Positions 10,960-22,839 of a DNA stretch of 64,000 nt are shown here, one piece after another. The translations under genes and the position numbers were made by a program. The notes beneath the pieces are model-generated. The model was not told the DNA's origin. It worked only from the letters and a program-made list of their open reading frames with translations, and did not search any database. The first letter of the stretch is position 1. Each line of letters starts with the position of its first letter. The DNA is from Brachionus rotundiformis (taxonomy: Eukaryota > Rotifera > Eurotatoria > Ploima > Brachionidae). The stretch covers positions 1,002,279-1,066,278 of the forward strand of contig JAESIW010000203.1 of assembly GCA_016802295.1 (NCBI GenBank), given 5' to 3'.

Positions 10960-11816
10960 TTTAATAAGAATGAATTAGGATCGACTCAGCTTTAGAATGA
11001 CCTCTTTGAATTAAGTAACTGGACAGCAAAATGGTCTACTGAACTTAATGTATTGAAATGTAAAACAATGTATATTGGTCGAAATAGGAATAAAACTGGA
11101 TATAAAGTTCCAATCTTAAAGAAACTGTTGAACAAGAGGACCTCGGTGTTGTTGTATCTAATGACCTAAAATGGAACAAACAATGTTCATCTGCGGCATC
11201 TAAAGCCAACAGAGTGTTAGATCAAATCAAGAATGCATTCGAAACTTTTAGACTGTTATTCATAGGACTTTTCAGAACGCATCTTGAATACGCTGAAAGT
11301 GTTTGGAACTAGTCAACCAAAGCTGATATAAACATCATCAAAAGAATCCAAAGAAGATGAAAGAAGAGAGAAATGTTTGAAGGAAAAGTCATAACAAGAA
11401 AGGCTAAATGCTTTGCACTTAATGAGCTAAGAAGATCACAGGACAAGAGGGGATCTTATTCAAATGTTCAAAATAGTCAGCCGTCATGAGAAGAATAACC
11501 TAATGAAAGGTGTGAATCTGGCTCCAAGTTTGAATCTTGACTTAAAAAGAAAACATACAGAATGAAACTAGAGAAAGAAATTTGCAAACTAGCTACATCA
11601 AGATATAACTTTCTGACCAACAGTGTGGTTTCGCAGTTGAATGCTTTACTGGAAAGTGTTGTTAATTCAGAGGCAGTTAATGGCTTTAAAGCGGGTATCA
11701 ACAGAGAAGTACTTGATATAGAACAAAGAAAGAAAAGAAAGACTGCCAAAGCTCTTATAGAGCTAAATACCGAAAGGCATTATTATATATTGCTTTACTG
11801 CATAACTCATAACTAG
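10960..11816 (+). pseudogene. CR1-like LINE C-terminal fragment
   Basis: In order, the plus strand shows WTAKWSTELNVLKCKTMYIG, then DLGVVVSNDLKWNKQCSSAA, SKANRVLDQIKNAFE, LFRTHLEYAESVWN, and an open stretch at 11562-11816 with ATSRYNFLTNSVVSQLNALL and SEAVNGFKAGINREV. This is the standard end of a CR1-type ORF2. Stops and a frameshift show decay. The preceding 10661-10960 segment holds nothing recognisable. Confidence 0.8.
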
Positions 11817-12723
11817 TACTACTTAAAAATTTTACGATTCTTTTAAAAAGTTTGTTCTGTTCTATAGTAACAAATTTCAAAATTTTAAATTAATTAACGC
11901 AGATGACATATAGAGTCAAGTAGAGCTCTTGAATCCACACCGCAAAATAATTGAGAAAATATTAAATAAATATATATTATCTTAAAACATTTCTTAGATA
12001 TTATTGTTATAAAAAGAATGCAATAAAATTCTTTAAATTTATCAATTATTCTTTTATCATTAATAACCTTATGTAATCACGTTTGATCACATTTCTTAAT
12101 TTTTAGCCTTAATTTTTTTAGTATCAAATATACCTAAAATGGGATTTTTTTTAAAAAGTCGAACTTTGTTTCTAATCAGCTTCCTTGATCAACTTTTCTT
12201 TTGCTGCCTTAATCTCCAATTTATTTGAAAATTTTTTTTTTATGCTCTTTCCAGTTTTTAAACAAAAATTTCGGACAAGCATTTTGAGCGCTTTTTTAAA
12301 AAAAATCTTTAAAATGTCTGAAATACCACTAAACCAACAATTTCCAAAATTGGAAACATGATTTTAATATTTTTTCACACAATCATATTATATTTTTTAA
12401 TTTCAACTTCTAATAGCTCAAATAAATTTAAGTCATTTTTTAATAATCTACTATAAGAAGTAAACTGATAACTCTAAATGACTAAGTATGCTCACATTAC
12501 ATTACAGTCTTATCAAATAATTTTTTTTTTTGAAAATAAAAAAAATAAAAATCGCAAAAATAAAATCATTCTTTATTAAGTAACCTTAGAAACATTCATT
12601 ATCTCAATAAAAAAAGATGATAAAAAAATTTTAAATAAATTAAAATTGACAAACAATTGAAAATAAAATTCTAATTTTAAAACATTCTTATTAAGTTATT
12701 AAAATTATTTATGATATTTAATA
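11817..12723. other. Intergenic AT-rich sequence
   Basis: I see no gene, repeat arm or strong hairpin. It separates the LINE cluster from the choline-transporter-like gene and probably includes that gene's promoter. Confidence 0.6.
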
Positions 12724-14925
12724 ATGGCATCAAAAAAACGTCACGAATCAGTAGAGATGAAAGCACTCGATTCGCCTAAACAGATATGCTATAAGCGATC
12801 ACCAAAGCACAAATGCACTGACATCATATGCATGCTTCTCTTTATGGTTTTCATAGCCATTTTGGTATTTATCAGTGTCATATCTTACCAAAATGGCGAT
12901 CCCAAGAGCTTAATTCTTCCTCATGACTCACGCGGCGACATTTGTGGACAAGGTGATTATGAAGATAAAAAATACCTTTTCTTTTTTGATCTGACCAAAT
13001 GTCTTAGTTTTCTGTCGGCTATAAATGGATGTCCCACAAGACAAATTTGCGTATCCAAGTGTCCACAAGCATACGCTTATGAAAAGATACCTAGTCTAGT
13101 CTCGACACTAGAGCCATTCTGTGATCCATTTACCAAAGAGTGTCCCAGCTATACAATTCCAAGCAAGCCTGTTTTTGGCCGCTGTGTGCCAGATATTTTG
13201 TTCAGCGTGCCCAACATCACTCAAGACATAATTGAAATTGTTGACCCAAGCTCAAACTTAACAGTACCTATTGAAGCATTCGACCAAAATGGTCAAGTAT
13301 CTCCGCTTAGCTATCAGAACCTAAAAAAAGCAATTGAATATTTGAAAAATTTTCTAAATTTAAAAGAAAGCTATGAGTTGATATTTGAAGATTTTGCCAA
13401 AACATATTGGATTATTTTGATTGGTATTGGTATTGCGGCACTTGTGTGCTTCATTTGGATACTTGCTCTACGCTTTGTCATCAAACCAGTGGTCTATTTA
13501 TCATTTGCACTAGTTATTTCCATCACTGGTTTTATAACCTATTTTTCCATAGACCAGTATCTTAATTTGGCAAAACTACCACAAAATAACACAAACTTTA
13601 AGCTTGAGTTTGAAATTTTATTTGACATCAGTTACATTAAAAGTTTAAAAGAGACCTGGCTGGCTCTGTCCATCATATTTGGCATTATATTTCTGTGCCT
13701 ATCATTTATTACATTTTTTCTACGCAATCAAATAAATTTTGCAATAGCAATAATTAAAGAAGTAAGCAAAGCAGTGGTTGAATTGCCCACTCTGCTCATT
13801 TGGCCAGTTGTACCACTTATCTTACAAGTAGCTCTAATAGTCTACTGTCTCACAGTGTCTGTCTATTTGGCATCCTCTGGCATCAAGCTCTACAAAGTAA
13901 TCGATACCAACATCACTTTGTCCAATTTGGCACCAAGAACAGACACACAGGTAAGCATAGGAGACTATTGCATTCCGGAGGTATTCGAGCAAATTAAAGA
14001 CACCTTGCCAGCCTCATATGAATGCTATTTTTACAAGTTTGGCTTTAATACCACTGTTCCGTTTGGTGTGGACTCGGCAGACTTGCGAAATTATTACACT
14101 TTGTTCATGGAAATTATAAATGAGTACCAATGGATTCCTCAGGTGTTTGTGATTTTTATGCTCTTTTGGCTAGTGGCGTTCAGTGTTGCCTTAAACCAGA
14201 TGACGCTTGGTGGAGCATTCGGAAGCTGGTTTTTCACACGCTACAACAAGCATAATCTGAAAAAGCTACCTTTTATGACATTGGGAATTTCGTTCTGTCG
14301 AGCGATCTTCTACCATCTGGGAACTTTGGCATTTGGCTCGCTTTTGATTGCCATCTTGAAGCTAATCAGACTCTTTCTGGAATATGTCAACACAAAAGTA
14401 AAAAAGTCAGAAAGAAATATTGCCAAATTTATTGTCAAATGTATGATGTGCTGTTTTTGGTGTTTGGAAAAGATTATAAAATTCTTAAATCGCCGAGTGT
14501 TCATAATCACGGCCACTTACAGTTTGAATTTTTGCTCAGCGGCCAAGCGAGCAGTTGAGATAATTACAAGAAACATTCTCAGAGTAATGGTATTGAACAA
14601 GCTCAGTGATTTTGTCCTATTTATTTCCAACTTATGCATCACATTTATAATGGCAGTGCTGGGATTTTACGTTTTTACACGCCAAATACCAATTGATTAT
14701 CTACTTCAAATAACACCTGAGCTTAATTTTTATGTGCCTCCTTTGGTTGTTTTAGTAATTGGAAGCTTTTGTGTATCCAAGATATTTTTGGATGTGTTCT
14801 CTTTTGGCACAGATACCATTCTCTTATGCGCCCTTATTGACTTTGATGAAAATGATGGAACAAAAAAAAAGCCATATTTTATGTCCCAAAGCTTGATGAG
14901 AATTCTTAAAGTTAAAAATAAGTAA
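12724..14925 (+). CDS. Choline transporter-like protein (SLC44/CTL family)
   Basis: This single-exon, 733-residue protein is a multi-pass plasma or organelle membrane protein of the SLC44 family, whose members transport choline and ethanolamine. A first membrane segment (about 34-55) is followed by the family signature DPKSLILPHDSRGDICG (59-75), then YLFFFDLTKC and a CV-x-x-CP pair. A large Cys-containing extracellular loop follows, then a membrane core from about residue 230 with repeated hydrophobic segments. The conserved SLNFCSAAKRA region and the C-terminal tail DFDENDGTKKKPYFMSQSL are characteristic of the family. Length is close to the usual 650-750. The ATG has no competing upstream start. 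Which of the CTL1-5 subgroups it belongs to cannot be decided by eye. Confidence 0.93.
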   Translation: MASKKRHESVEMKALDSPKQICYKRSPKHKCTDIICMLLFMVFIAILVFISVISYQNGDPKSLILPHDSRGDICGQGDYEDKKYLFFFDLTKCLSFLSAINGCPTRQICVSKCPQAYAYEKIPSLVSTLEPFCDPFTKECPSYTIPSKPVFGRCVPDILFSVPNITQDIIEIVDPSSNLTVPIEAFDQNGQVSPLSYQNLKKAIEYLKNFLNLKESYELIFEDFAKTYWIILIGIGIAALVCFIWILALRFVIKPVVYLSFALVISITGFITYFSIDQYLNLAKLPQNNTNFKLEFEILFDISYIKSLKETWLALSIIFGIIFLCLSFITFFLRNQINFAIAIIKEVSKAVVELPTLLIWPVVPLILQVALIVYCLTVSVYLASSGIKLYKVIDTNITLSNLAPRTDTQVSIGDYCIPEVFEQIKDTLPASYECYFYKFGFNTTVPFGVDSADLRNYYTLFMEIINEYQWIPQVFVIFMLFWLVAFSVALNQMTLGGAFGSWFFTRYNKHNLKKLPFMTLGISFCRAIFYHLGTLAFGSLLIAILKLIRLFLEYVNTKVKKSERNIAKFIVKCMMCCFWCLEKIIKFLNRRVFIITATYSLNFCSAAKRAVEIITRNILRVMVLNKLSDFVLFISNLCITFIMAVLGFYVFTRQIPIDYLLQITPELNFYVPPLVVLVIGSFCVSKIFLDVFSFGTDTILLCALIDFDENDGTKKKPYFMSQSLMRILKVKNK

Positions 14926-14929
14926 ATCA

Positions 14930-16090
14930 GTAACATTTTCCTAATTTAATTTTTTTTTATACAAATTAAATTAAACTCTAAACATTATAAATAAATGATG
15001 ATATTCCATTTCGAGTTTCTTGAAATTTAAATGATCGGACTCAAAAATTATCATCAAATAAAGATTTGTAAATTTTTTTTAATCTTAATCTTGGTAAAAA
15101 TTGTATGCTTTACCTAAAGTATTTGAATGATTAGTAGAGTTAGGATAAACTGAGATTATATACACTAATTCAGCCAAACAATTATAGTCTAGGCAATCAA
15201 ATTTTGTCGAAAGACCAAAAAAAGTGGTAAATGAATGGGATTAATTGCTGATCGAACAGAATATAATTTTATTTAAATGACAAACGCTTTTTAGATTTAT
15301 TTTATTTTATTAAATGTAAAAAAAAGTTAAAAAAAGGCAAAAGTCTATTTGATAATGAAATACCAGATAAAATTTTAAGTTAAGAGTTTAACCCGAAAAG
15401 AATATTACAAAAAAATCCTAAAAAATAAATATTAATTACTAAATAAAATTTTGTTTAAAAAAGAAAAATTTAATTTTACACCGTGTGATTTGAATTTTGA
15501 TATGAAAATTGTTTTATGAAATAATTAACAATTAACTTTGAAAAAAAAGCTAAATGTTGCTACGCCAAATTTACTTTCTGATGTTCATTTGGTAAATTTC
15601 TAAAAGAGTTAGCTTTTAGTTGCTCAACTAAAATTGGTGGGTTGTTAAATATAATAAAATTTAAACGAGAATAGTCCAAATATTGAGGAAATTATCTGAT
15701 CAAAGCTGGAAAGTCTGAATTGATTTTAAACTATGTAAAAAATTAAAATTGTTTATCTATGCCGATTAAAACATTTTTTGTTGCCAAAGTTGATGATCAC
15801 ATTCAAAAAATATTATATGTATAAATAAAGATTTGTTTCGGAAATTTTTTATATTTTTGATATTTAGGAATGTTCAACCATGACCTAGTATAATAGATAA
15901 TTAATATTGTAAAAGTTTAGAAATTTTTTTATTTTCGTTTACAAAATTGATTTTGCGTATATAATAGTTGGGAAAATGAAAAAAAGCGCTTTTTTTTTCA
16001 AATTTTTATTTGTCATCAATCAAAGATCATAAAAACAAAAAAAAATCCTAAAAACATATACAAGAGAAAAATTGGATACAATAAATTAAA
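14930..16090. other. Intergenic AT-rich sequence
   Basis: No gene seen. Near 15915 there is an AAAAGTTTAGAAATTTTTTT match to the end of the Tc1-like element at 16098-17050, possibly a solo end of another copy. Confidence 0.45.
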
Positions 16091-16097
16091 AAAAAAA

Positions 16098-17050
16098 CGG
16101 TTCAAAAGTTTAGAAATTTTTACAATTTAATATTTAAAATGACTGTCTTTGGTGTTATAACAAGCCACAACTCTTTTTGGCATAGATTTAGTCAACTTTT
16201 GTACGTACTCAGTCGGAATCTTTAACCACTCTTTGTGTAAAACTTCTATTAAAATGCTCGATAGAGGTTACTTTAATGTTTACCATTTTGGCATCCATGT
16301 ATGACCATAGGTTCTCGATCGGGTTGAGATCGGGAGAACGAGCACACCATGGCAGAACTTGAATGTTCTGTTATTTGAACCATGTACCGAAACACCATCT
16401 TGTGGAAAAATCCAAGAGTCATTTGGTTCAATTATGAGTTCGACAGATGGTAAAAGATTGTTTTTCAAGGTGTCTCTGTAGACAAATTGATTAATTCGTC
16501 CAGTATAAATGTTGCAAACACAAGTGACCGCTTGAGACTCTAAACCTTTTTATTTGAGAAATCTCATCACAGTATACTTACTAATCCTAACCCCTCGAGT
16601 CTTAGAATTAAAATCAGTGGCGAGTTTTTGATAGCTTGATGTAAGGTCTTTCCTAATCTCGGTAAAAAAGTAATTTTCATATCTGAAAGATAGTTTCCGA
16701 GGTCTACCAGAACGGCTTCGATCAGACACAGTACCAGTTTCTTCATTTCGTTTTTTAGTTGAAGAGACACATTTTGGAGATACACCAAACATGTTGGCTA
16801 TCTCATTTTTCTTTTTATCTCCACTTTTAAGCAGACCCACCATCTGCCATTTTAGTGGGCTAGAGACGTTTTTTTACCAATTTTTTGGCAAAATTTAAAT
16901 TCGAAAGGACGTAAGTAGTTGGATAGTATTTATATTAAGCAGTTTAAGAGCAAATTAGAAGATAAGTAAGAATTAATCATAAAGATATGACAAATGATTG
17001 TTATAATTGTTTAATCTTTTGGATTGTCGGAATTTCTAAACTTTTGAACC
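16098..17050 (-). mobile_element. Dead Tc1-like transposon with both ends
   Basis: The two ends are inverted copies of GGTTCAAAAGTTTAGAAATT (start about 16099, end 17050). Between them the minus strand encodes a broken Tc1 transposase. It has an N-terminal helix-turn-helix with VGLLKSGDKKKNEIANMFGV and GTVSDRSRSGRPRKLS (16550-16843), a block FPQDGVSVH with the second catalytic aspartate, then SPDLNPIENLWSYMDAKM with the DxNPIE glutamate, and the C-terminal EWLKIPTEYVQKLTKSMPKR. Frameshifts separate the parts and a large central piece is missing, so it is inactive. A clean TA duplication is not visible. Confidence 0.85.
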
Positions 17051-17059
17051 AATTATTTT

Positions 17060-18950
17060 TTTTAATTTTTAAAGGAAGTTTTTTGATTAAAAAAAATTTA
17101 AAAGTTGATTTTAATTAATTCTATGCTGAGTGTGATATATTAGATTGTCGAGAAAAAAAAAATCTACAAAATTAGTGTTTTTATTTTTTTACTTTAGTAC
17201 TCAATTTTTCGTCAAATTCAATAAAAAATCAATTTTAGATAAATAATATAATTAATTTTTAGACTTTTGCAACTTACTGTACTGTATAAGAGGTAAAAAA
17301 AATAAGCTAAGCTTTGATTTTTTTGGTTTATAAAGCTTATGCAGTAAATTAGATTCTGGTACATAATGGTTCACAATATTTAACAGAAATGATAAGAAGT
17401 AATACTATTTTATGGATAAAATAGACTTTGATAATTTTAAAATTTCTTTATTTAAAGCTTTAAATACTTTATATATGTAAATAAATTAGTAGAGATAGAT
17501 AAAATTGTTGATTATCGTAATCATAGGGCGCATTTTATTAATTACACAAGATAAAAGCATTGTATCAAATACTTGGAAAATACCTTAAAATTAAGCGGAA
17601 ATAATTAGTTACAATTTTAAATTCAAAAAGAATAATGATCTACTTTTTTTACCAGAAAAAAGTTTCCAACCCAGCTAGTCTAAGTGAGAGGTTTAGTCCC
17701 GTCAAAATGACTCAGCATTATATTTATTAAATTTCAATTAAAGCAAAAAATAATAGAATTAAAAAACAACTAATTAAATGATACACACAATAAAGAATTT
17801 TAATTAAATTCAGACTTAAATTTTACTATTACACTATTTAATTATCATCATCATCTCAAAACAGCACACATATTCAAAAAACTGAAAAATAACATTCATT
17901 CTAATAAATACATACAAGTTTTTTCGTTTTATTATAAGTTAATTTAGAAGTTATATAAAAAAAAGTAAAAGCTCGAAAATTAAAATTTTCTATCTAAACT
18001 GACAGCTCGAGTATTGATAACTTCGATATTTTATTAGTAAATACCTTCAAATCAAATTAAAATATCTCAACTAAATTATTCCTAAAAATTTTTACTTAGC
18101 TCCTTAAATTCATTATTTCCAATTTTAAACAATTAACACAGCATAAAGTGATTATTATTAGTTGGAACAATCACTTTAATCCAAATTTTGAACCATTTTT
18201 TTTTATTTTTTAGCTACATAGTCAAAGCATTTTTGCAAATTTTACAAAATTATTGAAAACGATTATCAATAAACCAAGAAATTAAACTTTTTAAACTATT
18301 ACATATCAAAAATTTAATTAATTTTTAAAAGAGTAAATATTGTCCTTATAAAATAGATTTTTATATTTTACCTGAAATTCTTTGCTTAACTTGTATCCAT
18401 TGTACCAATCTATTTACCTTTTTTTTCCTAAAAGACTTGCAAATTGTCTACCAAAGGACATTTTTTGATTCAGACATGGGTACTTAAATTTTTGACCAAG
18501 AGAAAATTAGAAGTAATTGATTTGTATTGACCATCTAGGCGTTCCTTCAAATACTGAATGAAGGAAAAGGTTCTAACTATCATAATGATAGTCTTTATTA
18601 ATCAAAACTATAGGGATAGATAAAAAATTTTATTTTCGAAAAAAAATAAGGGAAAGAAAATAAAATTAGAAAAGACTTTGACAAACAAAATTTGCTGTGT
18701 TGTAGATAATTGGGCGTATTGGTATTGTTAAGGTAAATTAATTTTCATTTCCATTTGGTTGGGAAAGAAAACTATTTTAAACAATCGCAATTCTATGCTT
18801 AACATTCAATACTAATAAATGATAGATAGTCATTTATTTCTCATTAAAAAATTCGACATTGTTGCATAGAATAATTTTTAATTTATTGAATTGTTTGAAT
18901 TCTTTGTTAGGCTTGCTAATTGCTAATTTAAAAAATAAAAAAAGACATAA
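17060..18950. other. Intergenic AT-rich sequence
   Basis: Nearly 1.9 kb without a recognisable gene, element end or strong hairpin. Some short TTAAT-rich simple sequence is present. Confidence 0.5.
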
Positions 18951-18958
18951 ACATTGCA

Positions 18959-18966
18959 TATAAATA
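18959..18966 (+). promoter_or_regulatory. TATA box candidate for the 19021 gene
   Basis: TATAAATA lies 54 bp before the ATG of the Cys/Gly-rich gene. The same octamer precedes its paralogue at 4246 and the Ly6-like gene at 52666 at a similar distance. Confidence 0.45.
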
Positions 18967-19020
18967 AATGTATAAGAATTGAAAATTTTCATCCAAATTA
19001 AAATTTTAGACAAACTCAAA

Positions 19021-19143
19021 ATGAACAGTCCAGTAACAACTGCCCCAACCACAACTCAAGTAAATGCCGAAGAGCAACAAACAAGAAGAACATTGAGAGG
19101 AGCCTGCGGCGACTGCGGTGGATGTGGTGGCGGATGCTGCTAA
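19021..19143 (+). CDS. Small Cys/Gly-rich protein, paralogue of 4097-4246
   Basis: This 40-residue frame starts MNSPVTTAPTTTQVNAEEQQ, has a basic TRRTLRG middle, and ends in a Cys/Gly cluster finishing GGGCC and stop. It matches the minus-strand gene at 4097-4246 over the first 15 residues and in tail architecture, with the tail shortened. The TATAAATA upstream and an AATAAA about 65 bp after the stop (near 19206) give a complete transcription-unit outline. There is no signal peptide or membrane segment. Three C-x-x-C or C-x-C spacings suggest metal binding, but the function is unknown. I consider it a real micro-gene because the protein-level pattern is conserved while the flanks are not. 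Confidence 0.72.
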   Translation: MNSPVTTAPTTTQVNAEEQQTRRTLRGACGDCGGCGGGCC

Positions 19144-19409
19144 ATCTATCTTTAGCATGTCTTGTTTTATATATTATTTCTGCTAACTTAGACAAGAAAA
19201 GCGTTTAATAAAGATTGCCTTAATATTTTTTGTTTTTTAATATAGAATAAAAAGATAAAACTAAAAGATAATTTTAAATTTAGAATTATTCATTAGACAA
19301 TTTATAAATGAGAAAAGCAAGGTACAAGTTGTTAATCTCTGGCACATTTATTGACAAAATACTCCAAGTGTTGCATGCAAATTAGGTCCTTTTCTACCAC
19401 GTGATCACA

Positions 19410-19810
19410 GTAGGCCCAATTTATTGATATTAAATGTCTCTCATTTTCTGAATTTTTTAATATCATAATATCAGAAATCCATGAAATGTTAAAAAAATAT
19501 TAGACTATATATCTAATAACTCTAATAACTATCGTGGTCAAACTTTTACAGATCAGAGCTCATAGATCCCCAAATTGCCACAGTCATTCCCTTCATATTG
19601 AAAGACTAGTAAAGACTGATAAAAGAAAACAATACTTAATAATTAATAATTATATTTTATCGATATTTACATTGTTTTAAAAATAATAATTTAATAATAC
19701 AATTTTACATTTTAATTACAGTAAAAAATGTGATAGTGAAATAAAAATCTTGTCTTTTGATATAAAAATATTTTACAGTCTGAACGCGTCCTGGTCAAAA
19801 CTAAATGGTC
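19410..19810 (+). repeat. Dispersed repeat, inverted relative to 25460-25700
   Basis: Two segments here recur in inverse orientation near 25.5 kb. GAACGCGTCCTGGTCAAAAC (about 19780) is the counterpart of the sequence at 25475-25492, and TTTTACAGATCAGAGCTCAT (about 19545) matches inverted sequence at 25627-25650 with few changes. No coding capacity was found. The pair brackets the first F-box gene. The rest of 19200-20300 shows no gene. Confidence 0.55.
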
Positions 19811-20310
19811 TTTGTGATATCTTCATTCTTCAGTTGGTTGGTTTTACCATATTTTAATTTTAAAAATAATCTTGGGTCTAAATCAAAAAAGAACAAAATT
19901 TTAATAAATTATTCAGAAAATAAGAATCAATCATATTAAGAAGATGTCTTTGTGGCACAATCATCTAGATATTTAATTCAATAAGGTACATGATTTTAAA
20001 ATTCATATCTATCTACATGATTCAAAGATTGGTGAGCTCAATTTGTCCATTCTTAGTCACTGCGACGACATAGTCTTTTTATCACCCTCTGAAAAACACA
20101 TTAATATGTTGCCAAGAATTTGGAAACAAATGCTTAGTATGTTACTCGGTGTGATTTGGCCCGAATCATCCTTGAATAACTTCAGAGGAACAAGGAGTAT
20201 ATAAAATATAAGTGTGTTGAATAAACGTTTATTTCAAAATTAGGAAGCAAAAATATTAGTTAGTTCTTTGAGATCACAAACCTTATTTATATTCAAACTT
20301 TATCCTTTTA

Positions 20311-21290
20311 CCGTAATGCCTTGCCCCCTAATGCATTGCACTTTAAACCAGAATTCTGGATTTTAATGCTGCATTTGACCCACTTTTTTTCCAAGATACG
20401 CTGCGACTAAGAATGCTGCAGTTTACCGTAAACTCTTGTTTACTACCTCATGTGGTTCAAATAAAAAGGTGGGGGGGTTGTAATTTAAAAAGTAAATTTC
20501 TAGTATAGGTATTTTAAGATTGAAAAAATTAGAAACCCGGGGTAAAAAAAAAATTATTTAATAATTTAAATGGGCTTATAATGAAAAATTCAAATTTTTT
20601 AAAAAAATTCGATACTTCACAGAAAAAATAGAAAAAAGTACAAAAATAATTGATTAATTTTTGATGAGCTTACAAATTGAAAAATTAAACGAAAAAAATT
20701 TTACGAATTACGAATACGAATTAAACGAATTCTTTTTACAAATGATCTGTTTTTAAGTCTTAAAAATTATTTAAGAATGATGAAATAATGATCACGGGTG
20801 TGGAATTTTTTTATAAATTTTAAGCTCATGGATGTGTATTATTTTGAAAATTTCAATCCCATGAGACTATAAAAAAATTTTTATAATACACACTGGGGCT
20901 ATGATGAAATTCAGCTAAACTTCATATAAGTATTTCAAAGTTTTTTAAATTAAAATCCCGGGGTTTTAATGAAACTTTTTTTGAAAAATCCAGGGCTTCT
21001 AGTATATATTATTGTGGTGGGGCAATAGCTAAAACCATACTTGTACCCCGGGGTAGTAAACAAGAGTTTACGGTATGTCAAAATTTTGGTATAAATCCCG
21101 CATTAAATATGTAAAAAAAAATAAAAATAAAAATAAATTATAAATAGTATTTATTATTTTTTACATATTTAATGACATTAACTGCAGCATTTTTAGTCGC
21201 AGTGTATCTGGAAAAAAAATTGGGTTAAATGCAGCATTAAAATCCAGAATTCTGAAAATAAATGCCGCATTAGGGGGCAAGACATTACGG
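20311..21290. mobile_element. Foldback MITE (M3), split by a nested MITE
   Basis: The ends are CCGTAATGCCTTGCCCCCTA and its inverse, flanked by TA on both sides (20309-20310 and 21291-21292). Without the inserted element the unit would be about 330 bp and almost wholly palindromic. Each arm carries CCAGAATTCTG, a TTAATGCTGCATTT-type block and a CTGCGACTAA-type block. The left arm is interrupted at 20424 by element M4. A half copy of the same family lies at 45505-45672. Confidence 0.85.
20426..21073. mobile_element. MITE M4 inserted within M3
   Basis: The inverted ends are CCGTAAACTCTTGTTTACTA and its complement, flanked by TA (20424-20425 and 21074-21075). The interior contains several CCCGGGGT motifs. 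At 648 bp it has no open frame. The first six bases CCGTAA are identical to those of its host M3, which suggests that the same transposase mobilises both. Confidence 0.85.
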
Positions 21291-21299
21291 TAATTAGTA

Positions 21300-22215
21300 A
21301 TATCAAATTTAGAATTTAAATAAATTCAATATTTACTTTAAAATTAATGAACGATTAATATTCATAGTTTCGATTGGGATGATATATTTAATATTAATTT
21401 TTTAAATAAAAATTACCAAACCCTTTCTAAAATAAAAACATACACAAGGATGTAGGAAATTTTATCCTGAATATATTATTTTAAAAAAAATTGATTAAAC
21501 TCATTGAATAACTTGGTCTAAAAGAACTAAAACATTTTTAAGGGTAAGTTTGTTTTGGACTTCTAGGTACAGAACTTTTTTTTGCGTGTCCCAAAAAATG
21601 AAATGTAGGGTTTCTAAGGACGTAGTTTGCGAATTTTGAGTAAAAAATATGAAATTCAGATAGCACTGAAGTTTTAAATTACTGCAACTTTAAATAAAAC
21701 AATTTATTGGGCTCATTAAATTTACTAAAACAAAGCCCTTAAACAAAGCACTAAAACTAAAAATTCTATAAGCACAAATTTTCAAAAATCAATTAAGCAA
21801 AAAAGTATTTGAATCTTTAAAAATTTGAAAATTTTTTATTTTTACCTAATATAGAAATCAATTTTCAACTGTCCACGGGACTTAAACTTATTTTAAAATA
21901 AAGTAAATTAAGAAAGTGTTTTTTTGACACAATCATCTAGCTACTGATGTCTATTTTAATACCATATGACAATGGACTTAAGAATGATAAAATTGATTGA
22001 TTGAGAAGTTGATTTAAAAATAGATATGTGATATGATTTTTACCAATTTGGTATTTTTATAATGGTTTTACTCTAATTTAATAAAAAGACAGTAAAAATA
22101 AATATCATATTCAATTTTAAAATCAGATCAGAAAAATTGTTAAAATCATCGATTTAAATTGATAATTATTTTATCGAAAGTGAAAATGAAAACATACAAA
22201 ATTTAGAAGAACTCG
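21300..22215. other. Intergenic AT-rich sequence
   Basis: No gene, element end or strong structure recognised. Confidence 0.5.
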
Positions 22216-22596
22216 AAGAAAAAAGGTTTTGTGAAATTCAGTACAAAATGGCAAAAAGAACAGAAAAAAGTGTAAAAAAATTGAATAACTTTTTTTCTAA
22301 AGGTTTAAACCTAATTCTGTAAATGCAGAATGGTGCAACATTCAAAGTTGCATCAAATATCTATGTCTGCTAATTTTGCAGAGTTCAGCAGAAATTAAAT
22401 TTCAATATAATCGAGTGTAGTGTATTTTGCAGAGATTTTGCACATTATTAGCAAACTTTTACAGTTGATGCAACTTTGAATGTTGCACCATTCTGCATTC
22501 ACAGAATTAATTTTAAACTTTTAGAAAAAAAGTTATTTCATTTTTTCACACTTTGTTCTGTTCTTTTGTACTCAACTTCACAAAACCAAGAAAAAA
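22216..22596. repeat. Foldback element with ~150-bp arms
   Basis: The two arms are inverted copies. The left arm includes GGTTTTGTGAAATTCAGTAC, then AATGCAGAATGGTGCAACAT at about 22322. The right arm carries the complement of the same blocks in mirrored order, ending near 22596. The loop is about 80 bp. No frame or clear target duplication was seen. Confidence 0.75.
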
Positions 22597-22839
22597 TAAA
22601 TAATAAAATCAAATTTCCTTAAACATTCGAGAATGTAAGAAAGATGGAACTGTTGAGTCATTAAAGTACTGTATTTCTGGATAAATGACCAAAGAAAAAC
22701 AAGAAAAAATCCTATTTATTCAATTAAACCATGTAACTAGCACATTATGAGAGCATTCAATATTTTTAAATTTGTATGAAAAGAATAAACTTTATTTACT
22801 TTATATTATTTTATTTTATTTCTTTTCATTTTTTTACAT

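Noticed and set aside
18834..19052. A 72-codon minus-strand frame
   Set aside because: It overlaps the promoter and start of the Cys/Gly-rich gene on the other strand, and its codon composition is random.
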